This document shows, in pieces, positions 12,917 through 23,352 of a stretch of DNA of 64,000 nucleotides. Source of the stretch: Ophiodon elongatus (taxonomy: Eukaryota > Chordata > Actinopteri > Perciformes > Hexagrammidae); assembly GCA_016806645.1 (NCBI GenBank), contig JACSYO010000132.1, positions 206,501-270,500 on the forward strand, read 5' to 3'. Each line of letters starts with the position of its first letter. Position 1 is the stretch's first letter. The notes under the pieces were generated by a model that worked only from the letters and a program-made list of their open reading frames with translations, did no database searches and had not been told where the DNA came from. The position numbers and the translations under genes were made by a program.

Positions 12917-15754
12917 CTTCCATTGCTAATCCCTCTTTGCTGACACACACATAGCTCTTATGTTGAACTAATCATTTCCTTGGCCATGATTTATAGGCTC
13001 CTTTTGCTAATAAAGACTGAGTAACAAGCTGTCAATGGGAGCTCAAGGTTATTTATGTCCCCCGTTTCAGCAATGTTTCCTCTTCACTGGGACAATAAGA
13101 ACCTCTCACCAATGATATTTAAATCCCTGAAGCATTGATCGCCTGCACTGGTAACATGACAAGTGTTTGCTTGTTGAGATAAGGAAGATTAATTCTCATC
13201 CTAAAATCACCATTGGAGGAAATGTCCAAATCCAAAAGCGACGCATGTGTAGAAAGTGTTTTTGAAGGCACAATTACCAAAATCTGTGATAATCGCCTTG
13301 CAAGATTAAGAGTGAATGGAAAAAAAGAAAGCTGTCACTTGCATGGATGTTATCGCACTTGTTGCTCTGTGGTCTGCTGCAGACTCCCGTTTCCTTTCAC
13401 AGCAGCACTCTCACCTTTAATGGAGGAACAAAGCACGCGCTACGGGGATCGATGCACTTGTCATTCACAACTATGGTCAGATCAGCAGAAAGGTCACAAA
13501 GCCCCAACACGTCGATATAAAGTATGAGCCCCCCCCAGCATTAATATCCAGCCATTCTCTTATGAATCCAGTCATGTCATGTCACCTGTGTGGTTTTTGG
13601 CTCGGATACAGCTCTGATATTCATTACTTGTCATCTTTATGATTCCGGCGGTGATTCATAAAAAAGGTTGCTTTGGCAACGCGACCAAACTGTTTCGTGC
13701 CATTTAACAGCATAGGAGATTTATTAGTATAATGAACCCTAAATGGCATGAATTCAATATTAGTATTCATCTTTCATTAAGTTATGGCCACGCTAAATGA
13801 ACTAGCCAGGGGCAGGTGAGAATTTCAAACTAGAATTGCGTTGTATTATTGTAATTAAATGCATTTCCATAAGGCACGGCGCTCGTTTCTTCATGGAGCA
13901 AGAAATGAATCATGGGTTGTATGAATGACCGTGCAGCAGGGGTCAACGAATCTGCGTGAGGTACAAGGGAAAGTTTAAAAAAAAAAGATAGGTCTGTTGT
14001 CAGGACAGCTGCAGCTCTCCCTGTTTGTGTGCAGGAGAAGTCACTAATATAGCATGGCTAAGCTAATGGGTTACAATATCTCTATTTCCACAATGTTCCT
14101 GCTGCCAAGAACGTGGTGCACTGAAATATATATGTATATATATCTTTCCTCCTACAGCTTATAATTGTTGAGGACTTCCCTGGTGGCCATTATTCATCCA
14201 TAAGATAAACATGAGACTTGTGCAATGAAAGATAACAGAAAAAAGATTTAGATCTGACTCAGTCGGTGGGCAGATAAAGGAGAGCGCTTGCAGCTCACAG
14301 ACTTCCTGCTCTGAATTCAATTATATTAATATGGAAGAGACTGTGTGTGTGTGAATGTTTTAGGGTTGTTGAAGGGAGAACCTGTGAAAAACATGGTGGA
14401 GAGGGAGAGAGTGGAGGAAACATGACTAGAGGCCTCAGGACGGGAGAGAACAGCAGCATGTAAAGTTGCTACACCATCTAATTCCTAAAGGTCATGTTGA
14501 AGTCAGTGACAGTCAGTGAGCACCATCTCCACCACCGCAGAGAGAGCTATCCTGTGTGGAATCTTCCCTCACAATGGAGCAAACCGGAAGGATGGCAGCC
14601 TGTTCCCAGAGACCTGTATTGGACCACATTAGTTCAGATAGTCTGTGAAGAAGATTGTATGTTTCCTCATGTGTAAAAAAAACAATTATCTAATCTAAAT
14701 TCAGAACTCAACACCTCCTGTAATTATGCAGGTTGAAGGTGGATTATTTTATAGTTCTGGTGAAGCTTTGTTAAAGTGAGAGTATTTTTGAGGGAAGAAA
14801 TACCTCTCCAAATGTCAAGTCTGAGAAAACAACGTTAATAACACCATGCTGATGTCATCGCGGTTATCTTCTCCTGACTTTAAAAAGGCCTTTTTCTCAG
14901 CAGCCATTATGACATCATCACTGGAGAAACACAGGTGCAACTGATAAAACGCTTCTATTTAGCGTGTAACAGTCATTCCAGTGAGCCAGCATGCACAATA
15001 CCAGGGCTCTGGCACACCTAAATGGAACGGGGCCATAATTCATGTTATCAATCACACCTGTGTTGGGCTGTGAAGCCATTCTGACATCGTGGGAGAGTGC
15101 AAGTGTAGTATAAAATGTTGACTACATTTTTTCTGAGCCTCACTAACCCTTCAAAAGGATTCTCTTAATCATCACAATGTGAGCCATTTGGATCCAATAA
15201 CATTTGGAGAGTCGTTGTATGATTACGCTCAGAGGGCTGGGAAGTATAAATATAGTACATTTGGAGAGATTGCTTTACAAGCTGGCCAACAATAGAACTT
15301 TCTCTTTAGACACCTCTCAATGCTCTTGAAGATAGAGACAACTGCATCTCAGATATGGATTCTTATGGATTCTTCCAGTCACAGTGTGCTCGTGCAGTGG
15401 CTGTTGAAACATGCCTGTTCAGAACCGCGTGCTTGGCCTACGGTGTTGTTTCATACAGACTTCACACCCAACACTGTGCTTCCTGGGCTCCTCAGCAACA
15501 CACCTGTCATGACATAGAGTCTTTGCGTCAGTCTCAGCTACTCACGGTCACACACACGGATGGAATAGGCCTTCGGTCTGGTTCACAGAGAAAAACCCCG
15601 GGGGCAAGGTAGGCAAACTAGAGTTGAAAGCTCCATCTTGAACAGATCCTCACTCAACGGTCCGTATGATATCTTATGAAAAGTTACTCCCCATTGCGTT
15701 TTCCTACAAAAGTCAGCGACACATGTCAATTTCAGTTTGTTACATTAATATGGT
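12917..15754. other. no gene recognised
   Basis: Mixed unique sequence with a short TATA tract near 14,128-14,142. The open frame 13,213-13,527 begins in a coding-like manner (MEEMSKSKSDACVESVFEG) but has no domain, splice context or recognisable relative. Nothing else stands out. Confidence 0.4.
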
Positions 15755-15912
15755 CTTTTAAAATAAACTTCCGTCTTCACAGGAAACTACTTAGTTAGGT
15801 TTCAGAAAAGATCGTCATTTGGGTTAAAACAACTGAGGAAATGTCGTCAGTGTACGCAAGTTACGTGACTAATGAATCAACGTTGACTTCTCGTTTCACA
15901 TGGGGTCTGTCC
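15755..15912 (+). repeat. R1 repeat, partial copy b
   Basis: Shares with the 22.2-kb copy the blocks AATAAACTTCCGTCTTCAC, GGAAACTACTTAGTTAGG and AAAAGATCGTCATTTGGG, then TCGTTTCACATGGGG. It stops before the CGGTCTCCTGGG core, so the 3' part is lost. Confidence 0.65.
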
Positions 15913-16469
15913 GGGTTCATGATTACATGGATAACATGTGAAATGATTTTGTGGCATATCTACGAATAACTGCATTATTTTTCATAGGTATAGCTAAGAA
16001 TGCTGGATGAAACCTGACAGATGTTAAGTCAATATAAGTACGTTGTGCTGATAATGCCTCTCTTTCACCTTTCATTAAATCATTATATCCGGCCCTAAAA
16101 AACACACCCAGGTCCGGCAGAAACATCAGTGAAATTCACCGAGCTAAGATATCATTTTCCAAATTGGCATATTAGTCACTTGCTTTGACAAAAAACGTAC
16201 ACAACCTGAGTTGCAACGGCAGAGTGGCTTTGTTCCTGCAGGCTATTGGCTCGAGATAGTTGCAGACGACATGCTGGACCTCAGAGCCCTGAAGCTCCGC
16301 CCCCGCTGCTAAATAGAGCGCTGTGTTTGTTTATTCAAAGTTTATCCCGACTGAACGTGTCATGTGTCAGAATTGCATCAAAATCCACAAAGCACTCCAC
16401 GGGGTCTCCGGCAATACACCCACCAAGTGTGAAGTAGATCGGAAGAGCAGGTCTTTATATGTGAAGAAC
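15913..16469. other. no gene recognised
   Basis: Unique-looking sequence. The two overlapping plus-strand open frames near 16,246-16,559 run into the GACA repeat and are not supported. Confidence 0.4.
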
Positions 16470-16530
16470 ACACAGACAGACAGAGAGACAGACAGAGAGA
16501 CAGACAGACAGACAGGCAGACAGACAGAGA
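16470..16530 (+). repeat. (GACA)n microsatellite
   Basis: About 60 bp of GACA/GAGA units with a few substitutions. It is the reverse complement of the TGTC tract 228 bp downstream. Confidence 0.95.
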
Positions 16531-16758
16531 TGCCTTACTTTAGGATTAGATGTAAATAGAGCTCTCATTGAATACACCTTGTAATACGCTGATGTAAGGT
16601 AATCATCGATTTTGTTTTTCTTAATTATTGCCACAACAGCTCCTCTGGTCTTGTTTTACCTTGGGAGTCTGTTGTGTGTCATCGTGGCACAATGTGGTCC
16701 TGTAGACTCCTGCTGTAGCAGGAACCACCACAGAGGAGGTTTAGAGTGCTTTGCCACA

Positions 16759-16786
16759 TGTCTGTCTGTCTGTCTGTCTGTCTGTG
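16759..16786 (+). repeat. (TGTC)n microsatellite
   Basis: Almost perfect TGTC run, about seven units. Complementary to the upstream GACA tract. Confidence 0.95.
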
Positions 16787-17247
16787 GACAGGTTTGTCAC
16801 CACATTAGTATCATAACTGTGTTATCTTCTCAGGTTTGTAGTTGAGCTGAAACTGAACGTTGAGTTTGAAGAAGCGTGTGGTCCGGGTAGGGGCACAGGA
16901 AGTAAGGGGTTGGATGTGGGGAAGGGGCCATTGGCCCCCTCACTTTACCCTTCTGGCCTGATTTGGCGTTGTGGCAGGTGTGACCAGGCAGGAATGGTCT
17001 AATGCAGTGGTTGCATAATGTTATTATTGCATTACAATAACTTGAGCCATACCCAGGACTTAAAGTGATGATGTCTCAGCCTCTGCTGTTTCAATTTGGA
17101 CAACTCCTACTTTAATCTGTCTCTTGTTTATGCTACTTCATGTAAAATCATTACTAAGTAGCTGGGATGGACCTTTAAATATTGAAATGCATTACTTTGG
17201 GGTAAGTACCAGTGATGAATTTGATGACGATGATCAACTACAGCTGT
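16787..17247. other. no gene recognised
   Basis: Unique spacer containing a GGGGCCATTGGCCCC near-palindrome around 16,924-16,938. Nothing else seen. Confidence 0.4.
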
Positions 17248-17487
17248 GGGGTGGCTGTGTCTCAGGAAGATCGATGGTTCGATCCCCAGCTTCTCCAGTC
17301 TATGTCGATGTGTCCTTGGGAAAGACACTTAACCACAAATCGCTCCCGAAGGCTGTGCCATCAGGGTATGAATGGGTATGAATGGGTATGAATGGATATG
17401 AATGGGTATGAATGGGTGAAATATAACATGCAGTGTACATGTCAGAAGACCAGAATGGTGCTATACAAATGAAAGTCCATGTACCAT
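17248..17487 (+). mobile_element. tRNA-derived SINE, copy 1 (internally deleted)
   Basis: The head GTGGCTGTGTCTCAG is an A-box-like start and GGTTCGATCCCCAG is a clear tRNA-type B box. The usual spacer between them is missing about 30 bp compared with the copies at 29.0 and 51.5 kb. The body TGTCCTTGGGAAAGACACTT follows, then five 10-bp units of GGTATGAATG, then the tail CTATACAAATGAAAGTCCAT. The tail type is shared with fish L2-like LINEs, which probably mobilised it. Not a functional tRNA. Confidence 0.85.
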
Positions 17488-17769
17488 TAAAAGCAAGAAG
17501 TAGAGTCAATACTGCAATCCGTACTTAGTTACAGTATTTGTTGCATTCCACCACTGCTGCTAAATGGGAGATTAATATCGTGCTGCAAAAAAAAAAATGT
17601 TTTCAGACCTAACCATGTGTTACATTTCATTCAGACATTTCTTGAATTGAGCATTTCTAAAGCCGGATGGTTGGACATTAATAGTCCACGTTTGCCTTGC
17701 TCAACAAGTTAGCTGACTCAATAGTGAAACAATGGACAATATGATTTGCTGTCACAGCAAAAACCACAG

Positions 17770-17901
17770 GGCCCTGTTTCAGAAAGGGTTTTCAGACTCC
17801 GAGCCCAACTCGAATTCTGAGATGGGAAACCTTGAGTTTATCCATTCCAGAACAGCTGATCAGTGTGTGTTCAGTGAACTCAGAGTATTTCCACTCTAAG
17901 A
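17770..17901 (+). repeat. GGCCCTGTTTCAGAAAG interspersed repeat fragment
   Basis: Starts GGGCCCTGTTTCAGAAAG and continues GATGGGAAACCTTGAGTT, CAGAACAGCTGATCAG and AACTCAGAGTATTTCCACTC. I recall this block order from a common teleost repeat with inverted ends. It abuts the next repeat directly. Confidence 0.6.
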
Positions 17902-18100
17902 GTCTTTCTCATTTCCCGTTTTTGTGCCTCCTCGATTCCTCGCTTGAGGAGACTTGCCGGAGGAGCTGAGAGCGAGGAAACACCAGTGTATCCTTTGCGT
18001 AAGTGTCTTTAGCATGTTAACAAATAAAAGAGGCGTGACACACAGCTGTAATGATCTCAAACCACGGCTGGACTCTACAAATGTACCGGTTCCGTTTTGT
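17902..18100 (+). repeat. CTCATTTCCCG family, copy 1
   Basis: Begins GTCTTTCTCATTTCCCG, then CTCCTCGATTCCTCGC and GCGTGACACACAGCTG. It is collinear with the copies at 18.5 kb (inverted) and 20.6 kb. No coding capacity; class unknown, probably a short non-autonomous transposon. Confidence 0.7.
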
Positions 18101-18289
18101 TTTCATAAATTCTATTCATTTAAGATGATCAGATGCGCGATCAAACTTTGACATTCACCTGATACTTGTGTTTTTATGCTGACTGTAGGCGACCGCTATA
18201 ATCCAGACATGACAAGTGCAAAGAGCTGCTGACGTCAACAAAATAACTGTATTTCATTTCTTCATAGAAAGACAGGACTGTGTTTGTGT

Positions 18290-18290
18290 G

Positions 18291-18333
<43 letters not shown>

Positions 18334-18349
18334 TCATATATAATATATG
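18290..18349. repeat. (TA)n microsatellite
   Basis: About 40 bp of TA, then a degenerate TATA continuation to about 18,349. It lies between two inverted copies of the CTCATTTCCCG family. Confidence 0.95.
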
Positions 18350-18520
18350 TCATTCTTTATTTGTATAGTACTTTTCATGCCAACATGTGTAGTGCTTCAC
18401 ACAATAAAATGTCTGAAGTCTTTATTACATATACCCTATGTGTGTTAAATAAAATTGCGTGACATCTGATCGTTCACATTCTGCCACATTGTGATTGAAT
18501 CAATAGTAAATATAGAAGTT

Positions 18521-18768
18521 GTCATGAACACCGTTATGCCCATCTGACAGAGATCCCTATAACTAAACAATGGACAGCTGATCAGCTTTAAAATGACGGT
18601 CCGGGGCGAGGACGTCTCATTTGCTAAATGCCTGTTGCCTTGACTCCTCTCTCCTCGTTTCTCTTCCTCGCCTCCTATGCTCGTATCTCCCGTGGGCGGG
18701 ACTAAGATACGAGGTGGGGAGTCGAGGAAAGAAATACAGGAGGCACAAAATCGGGAAATGAGACAGAC
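18521..18768 (-). repeat. CTCATTTCCCG family, copy 2 (inverted)
   Basis: On the minus strand it reads CTGTCTCATTTCCCGATTTT, TGCCTCCTGTATTTCTTTCC, then ATCTCTGTCAGATGGGCATA and ends GTTCATGAC. The same blocks occur in the copy at 20.6 kb. It carries an extra segment with AGTCCCGCCCACGGGAG, so it preserves more of the interior. Confidence 0.75.
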
Positions 18769-19147
18769 CCCGAGTTAAGCTTGTGCATGGTGAATGAAAA
18801 AAGCCATCTTCAATGGAGCTCAGATTGCAAAATTCACCATGGCAACAGGTAATTAAAAGACAGAGGCTCCATTTTGATCTAGTGGATGTAGAGATATTAA
18901 CGTTTATAGGGACTGTGCACATTTATATTTAAAACAGAGCCTGAGTCAGAGTGGGGAAAAGTTTCAATAAGGTAACACAAGAAAGTTTGAATCAGTGTTG
19001 TCTACTAATTCATCATCTTCCAGACCTACATTTCCTTCCTTAATGGGTGAAACAGTAGTGGAATATATTAGCCTGTAGCCTACATTACATTTGAAATATA
19101 TTTGTTAAGCTTTAATATGATGGGGACAAAACACAAAGATATTTCTT
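18769..19147. other. no gene recognised
   Basis: AT-rich spacer between repeats. Nothing further seen. Confidence 0.4.
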
Positions 19148-19570
19148 AAGGAAACTTAAGAAAGCAAAACTCTCGTGCCCAGGTGTTGTTAACTTTTACA
19201 GAGGAGCAATAGAAAGCATCCTGGAAACACTACAAACTGGTCTGGGATGTGCACGGCCCAGGAGAGCAGGGCTCTACAGCGGGGGATTAGAACCACACAG
19301 AACACCTATGGTTCCATCGACTGAGCATCAGTGATATCGTGGAGAAGAGGTGCCTGTGAAGAACCTAAAGGATATTAAAAGACAAAACCCACCCAGACAC
19401 AGCCTCTTCACCATGCTGCCGTCTGGAGAGAGATACAGAAGTATCAACTGTAGAACCACCAGACTTCCGAACAGCTTCTTTCCTCTTGTGTTTCTTATGG
19501 AGCACAATGGGACTAAAAACTGCATTTTGTTTGGTAACACTTTTGTACAATGACAATAAATGAACCTTAG
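19148..19570 (+). mobile_element. non-LTR retrotransposon 3' fragment (Rex/L2-like), decayed
   Basis: The translation contains the C-terminal signature found after the RT domain of several fish LINEs: a VNFYRGAIESIL block early on, then SLFTMLPSGERYRSINCR and RLPNSFFPL near 19,400-19,490. The first block and the second are in different frames and stops intervene, so it is a pseudogene. It ends in CAATGACAATAAATG, a typical 3' end, followed at once by an AT-rich simple repeat. Only about 0.4 kb of a several-kb element remains, as expected of 5' truncation. Clade is inferred. Confidence 0.75.
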
Positions 19571-19576
19571 ACGATG

Positions 19577-19676
19577 ATATATATATATATATATATTTAT
19601 TATTATTATTATTTTATTTTATTTTTTTTATATCTATATCTATATATCTATATATTTTTAGATATATAGATCAAAG
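19577..19676. repeat. AT-rich compound microsatellite (TA)n(TAT)n(TATC)n
   Basis: TA run, then TTA units, T-rich sequence and TATC/TATA units, ending AGATATATAG. It sits directly after the LINE 3' end and may have grown from its tail. Confidence 0.9.
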
Positions 19677-20568
19677 ACATAGAGCATAAGCGTGAGCTTA
19701 CAATCTGTTTCAGTAATATTGGGCCTCATGCAAGAAGCACTTTTACGAGCAGATTTGTTCTTAAGTGGCGTCCACGAGTGATTCAGGAGAAAGTGCTGTA
19801 ATCACAAATGTCCTCGGATTTAGAATTTTCTCTTCGGTATAACTCAGTCCACGAGTGGTCCGGACCTGTCGGAGGAGCCATGTGCAGTTAGTCTGCTGTT
19901 ATCCAAGCCTGGATTGTATATTTCATATTTTACTTTGAAGCAATATGGCGTGAGAAAATATAAATATATCACACTTCATAATTATGTTGACATTATCCTG
20001 TTTGACTAATATAATTCAAAATTGGATATTGACATGCTGTTAAAACATGCAGCCAATTTAAAAAAATCACTTCTGACTTTCCCTCAGAAATATTTGCAAA
20101 GGAATTATGTTCCATCAATAACAGCTGACATCAACTGACAGCTGTCTGTGAGTCACAGTGTTTTATTTATATAAAAGAAGATATAAAAGAGAACTTCCAC
20201 TCGCAAAAAGATGGACATGCAGAGGTTTTATTCTGAACTGAGGGTGACTTGATGAGTTTAACATTGAGGGCAAAAAACTGTTCAAAGAAATGACTGACAG
20301 CGCATAAAAAGAAAAGGTTTCAATTTTTCTGTAAGATGGTTTTCATTGGCCAACATAAGAGCCTCTCTCCTCTTCCACGAGGTCCGGTTCCCCAACATTG
20401 TTTTTGAGTTTTTGAGTCGATCATTAAATTCAGTCCAATGTTTCATTTTCTGTGCTACATTTTCCATGAAGGTGTGTAAATGACACTAAGTTATTTGTCT
20501 CATGGGTTGATGTTCAGTCTGGGATGTTGTTGTAGAACAGCTGATCAGCTGAGCGATCAAGGACAGTG
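19677..20568. other. no gene recognised
   Basis: AT-rich spacer. A minus-strand open frame at 20,282-20,467 has no domain. Confidence 0.4.
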
Positions 20569-20765
20569 GGTCTTTCTCATTTCCCGATTTTGTACGTCCT
20601 CGATTCCTTTCCTCGCCTCCTCGCCTCAGAGAAAGAGATGCCAGGAGAGACGCTTTGGACCATTATTTTAAAGAGACGGCAAAGAAATATGACGTGTGTC
20701 ACAGCTTGTTTTGTTAAACCGCTGGATTTTGTGATCTCTGTCAGATGACCATAGCGTTCATGCCA
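20569..20765 (+). repeat. CTCATTTCCCG family, copy 3
   Basis: GTCTTTCTCATTTCCCGATT, then CCTCGATTCCTTTCCTCGCC, TTATTTTAAAGAGACGGC, ATCTCTGTCAGATGACCATA and GTTCATGCC. Same order as copy 1 and as the complement of copy 2. Preceded by AACAGCTGATCAGCT. Confidence 0.75.
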
Positions 20766-22237
20766 ACTCATCAATGTATTATTAATTCAATTCACAGCCT
20801 GGCATAATGTGGCCAGAATGATCGGATGTCACACATTTTTTAATTATCAAACACACATATGTATGTGTATAAATATATATATACGGTGTGTTCATTATTC
20901 TGTGTGATGTGGATGCTTGCTTGGTTTAGCTCCCCCTGTACTTACCTGGGCAGGTGGTATGTTCCAGTTAGAACAAGCCAGACGTAACAGATGCTGACTG
21001 TATCAGTAGTTTTACTGAAATTCCCAGGTATAATATTTGTCCTTCTTTCAGTCAACTTTTCGTTACTAAATTAACTATTCGTTATACTACTCCGGCTTAT
21101 CCACTTGGTTCTAGAACATCCTTTTTTAAAGGTGTCTGGTGCCGAGCCAGCTCATCGGCCCTGTGCCATGTGGTGGTGGCACCGCTGTGTGTAGAATAAA
21201 GCACTCTCAGCCATGTCTTCACAAACAGATTTGCGTGTTTCAGGAAGTGAGCGTCTTTCCACAGATATGATAGCATCTACTGTATGTATGTACAGTGATT
21301 AGAATCATGTTATCAGGAATACTAACCACAGTGTAAGCCCTTTTTAGATAAACATGAATGTCACTCTCTCAATGGCATATTACCAAGATTTAGTAAGAAT
21401 TCAGAGCTACTTTTCAAGAGCTCTTTATTCAGTTCAGAGCATAAATGCTAATTTCTGTTCTTAGATGGAGAATCCTAGGATCTTACACACTGTGCCATTG
21501 TCCAGCATTCTGCTAGTCCATGAAATTAATACGCTGTGATAAATTATTCATTATTCCAGCCTTTTTTATCCATTACATCTCAAAGGAACCCTTGAGTGTA
21601 TTCATGTTGACAATGCGGCGGGGCTCGTTTGTTTTACTTTGAACACCAGCGTTAACAAGCTGGACGTGACATGCAAGATTAATTATGCTGTACAGCAAAT
21701 GACCCCCAGGGCCACGTGTCATATCACACCTTTCGCTATGTCCCCAGGCTTTAAGAGCCAGGCTCCCCCTTCACCTGAGAGAGACATAACCGGATTACTA
21801 CCCTGAGGCTGTCTTTGCTTCATCGCTCCGCTTTGCAGAAACAAAGCCCTTATGAGTCTGGAAGGTCACATAACTGATGTCTGTTTCACGGCAGCCAGAG
21901 GTACAAAGAGTTAGAGTACATGTAATGCAGAACTTACAATGTCAGTTAAAGTTTGGTTGTTGGGGGATTAAACTGGGGAGACAAACTCCTGAACACCTTT
22001 TTTTAAAGCTAATTTAGCAAAATCGATACAGCAAATGTTGTGATGTAAGGCGTCCTGTTCTCCATCTGTGGAGTTCCATTTACAAAAACGTTACCAAAGA
22101 GACAAACGCAGAGGTTTTAACTGTGTCAGACAATTGGAAAATATTAACAGTGACTGACGTGAATATACGTAGTAATATGACATAGAGAAACGATGACGCT
22201 CTTTGTACTCTTCTAGTGTCTTTTGTTTGGTTACCAG
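20766..22237. other. no gene recognised
   Basis: Includes a short TATATATATA tract near 20,873. The rest is complex unique-looking sequence without a supportable exon. Confidence 0.4.
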
Positions 22238-22490
22238 CATACACAGTCTTTTCAAAATAACCTTCGGCCTTCACCGGAAACAAGTTGGTTGGGTTTAGGC
22301 AACACAACTTCTTGGTTAGGTTTATGAAAAGATTGTCATTTAAGTGTTTTCGTTGCGAAGTTAAGTAAGCTAACATACATACATTACATGACGAATACAT
22401 TTTTAAAGACTTTTGGTTTCACACAGGACTCAAACTGAGGTCTCCTGGTGAAAGTCCTGTATTCGTTTGACCCATCCATCCAGCCCGACC
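22238..22490 (+). repeat. R1 repeat, copy c
   Basis: Blocks in order: CTTCACCGGAAACAAGTTGG, TTTAGGCAACACAACTTC, GAAAAGATTGTCATTTAAG, GGTTTCACACAGGACTC, GGTCTCCTGGTGAAAGTCCT and CGTTTGACCCATCC. This is among the fullest plus-strand copies of the 3' half. Confidence 0.8.
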
Positions 22491-22932
22491 TCCGACCTCT
22501 TCATCCTCTTCATCCTCCGTTCCTTCCGCAACAACTACGGCCACAAAGAGTGTCATAGTTTGTTTGTTCGGTTTGTTTGGAGAGAATGATATAGGGCTGA
22601 AGAAAATAATCCATCCACTGCACATCATATAAGAAGGATGTTTTATGACCTTGAATCATACGTGTCATAAATTGCATGAAGGCTTCAGAGGGAACAATGA
22701 TCAATCAGAATAGGCTTTGGACATTAATCATGAGATCTCAAGTAAGAAAACTTCTCTCTCTTTTTGCAGTTTGTATCAATTTAGCCCCAGAATTGCTTCA
22801 AGAGAAACATATCTACTGTATGAGAGAGTGTCATAATTTGTATGAACTAGAATCTGGCACAGGACATATTTGGCACTATAACGTGGTCTTTTAGACCTGA
22901 TGTTGATATGAATTATTATTGCTTAAAGCCAC
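22491..22932. other. no gene recognised
   Basis: Spacer. A repeated TTCATCCTC word follows the R1 copy. No supportable exon. Confidence 0.35.
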
Positions 22933-23352
22933 TAAGGGGAACTTTAACTTTGTGTTGATTTTGTCTGCCCCTGTGGACACAAGCGGTAGTGTTTTAGAAA
23001 ATCTCTCATTTTCAGTCCTGGTCCTGGTTCTCCCGTACCTCCCTTCCCTCCAGCGGGCCCAGCAACATGGCCTGAACGTTCAGCAGCGTGGCGTCGGTGT
23101 TGGCCCCCAGCGGGGACCGGAGGAGCAGAGAGGAGAAGCTCTGCTCCTAGAGGAGGGGGAGGAAGAGGAGGAGGAGCCGCTGGAGTCTGAGCTGAAGGAG
23201 GTTCTGGTGAACCTGCATGATGTCATCTGGTTTCACCAGAATCCGACCCGGTGGCACCGATGAGGAGCTTTAAGAAGAACTCTATAGAAACAGACAATCT
23301 TCTCTCTGATGGTCTTGTTTATGATATAGGTATATAGAGGCATCATTGTTAC
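22933..23352 (+). repeat. interspersed repeat family P, copy 1
   Basis: Starts GGGGAACTTTAACTTTGTG and GCCCCTGTGGACACAAGCGG, then GGGCCCAGCAACATGGCCTG, GCTGGAGTCTGAGCTG and TTCTGGTGAACCTGC. Near 52.4-52.9 kb the later blocks recur in the same order. A 114-codon open frame with an acidic run (about 23,150-23,180) falls inside but is a by-product of the repeat. Confidence 0.75.

Noticed and set aside
22919..23263. 114-codon open frame with a glutamate-rich run
   Set aside because: It lies inside interspersed repeat family P, which recurs at 52.4-52.9 kb.
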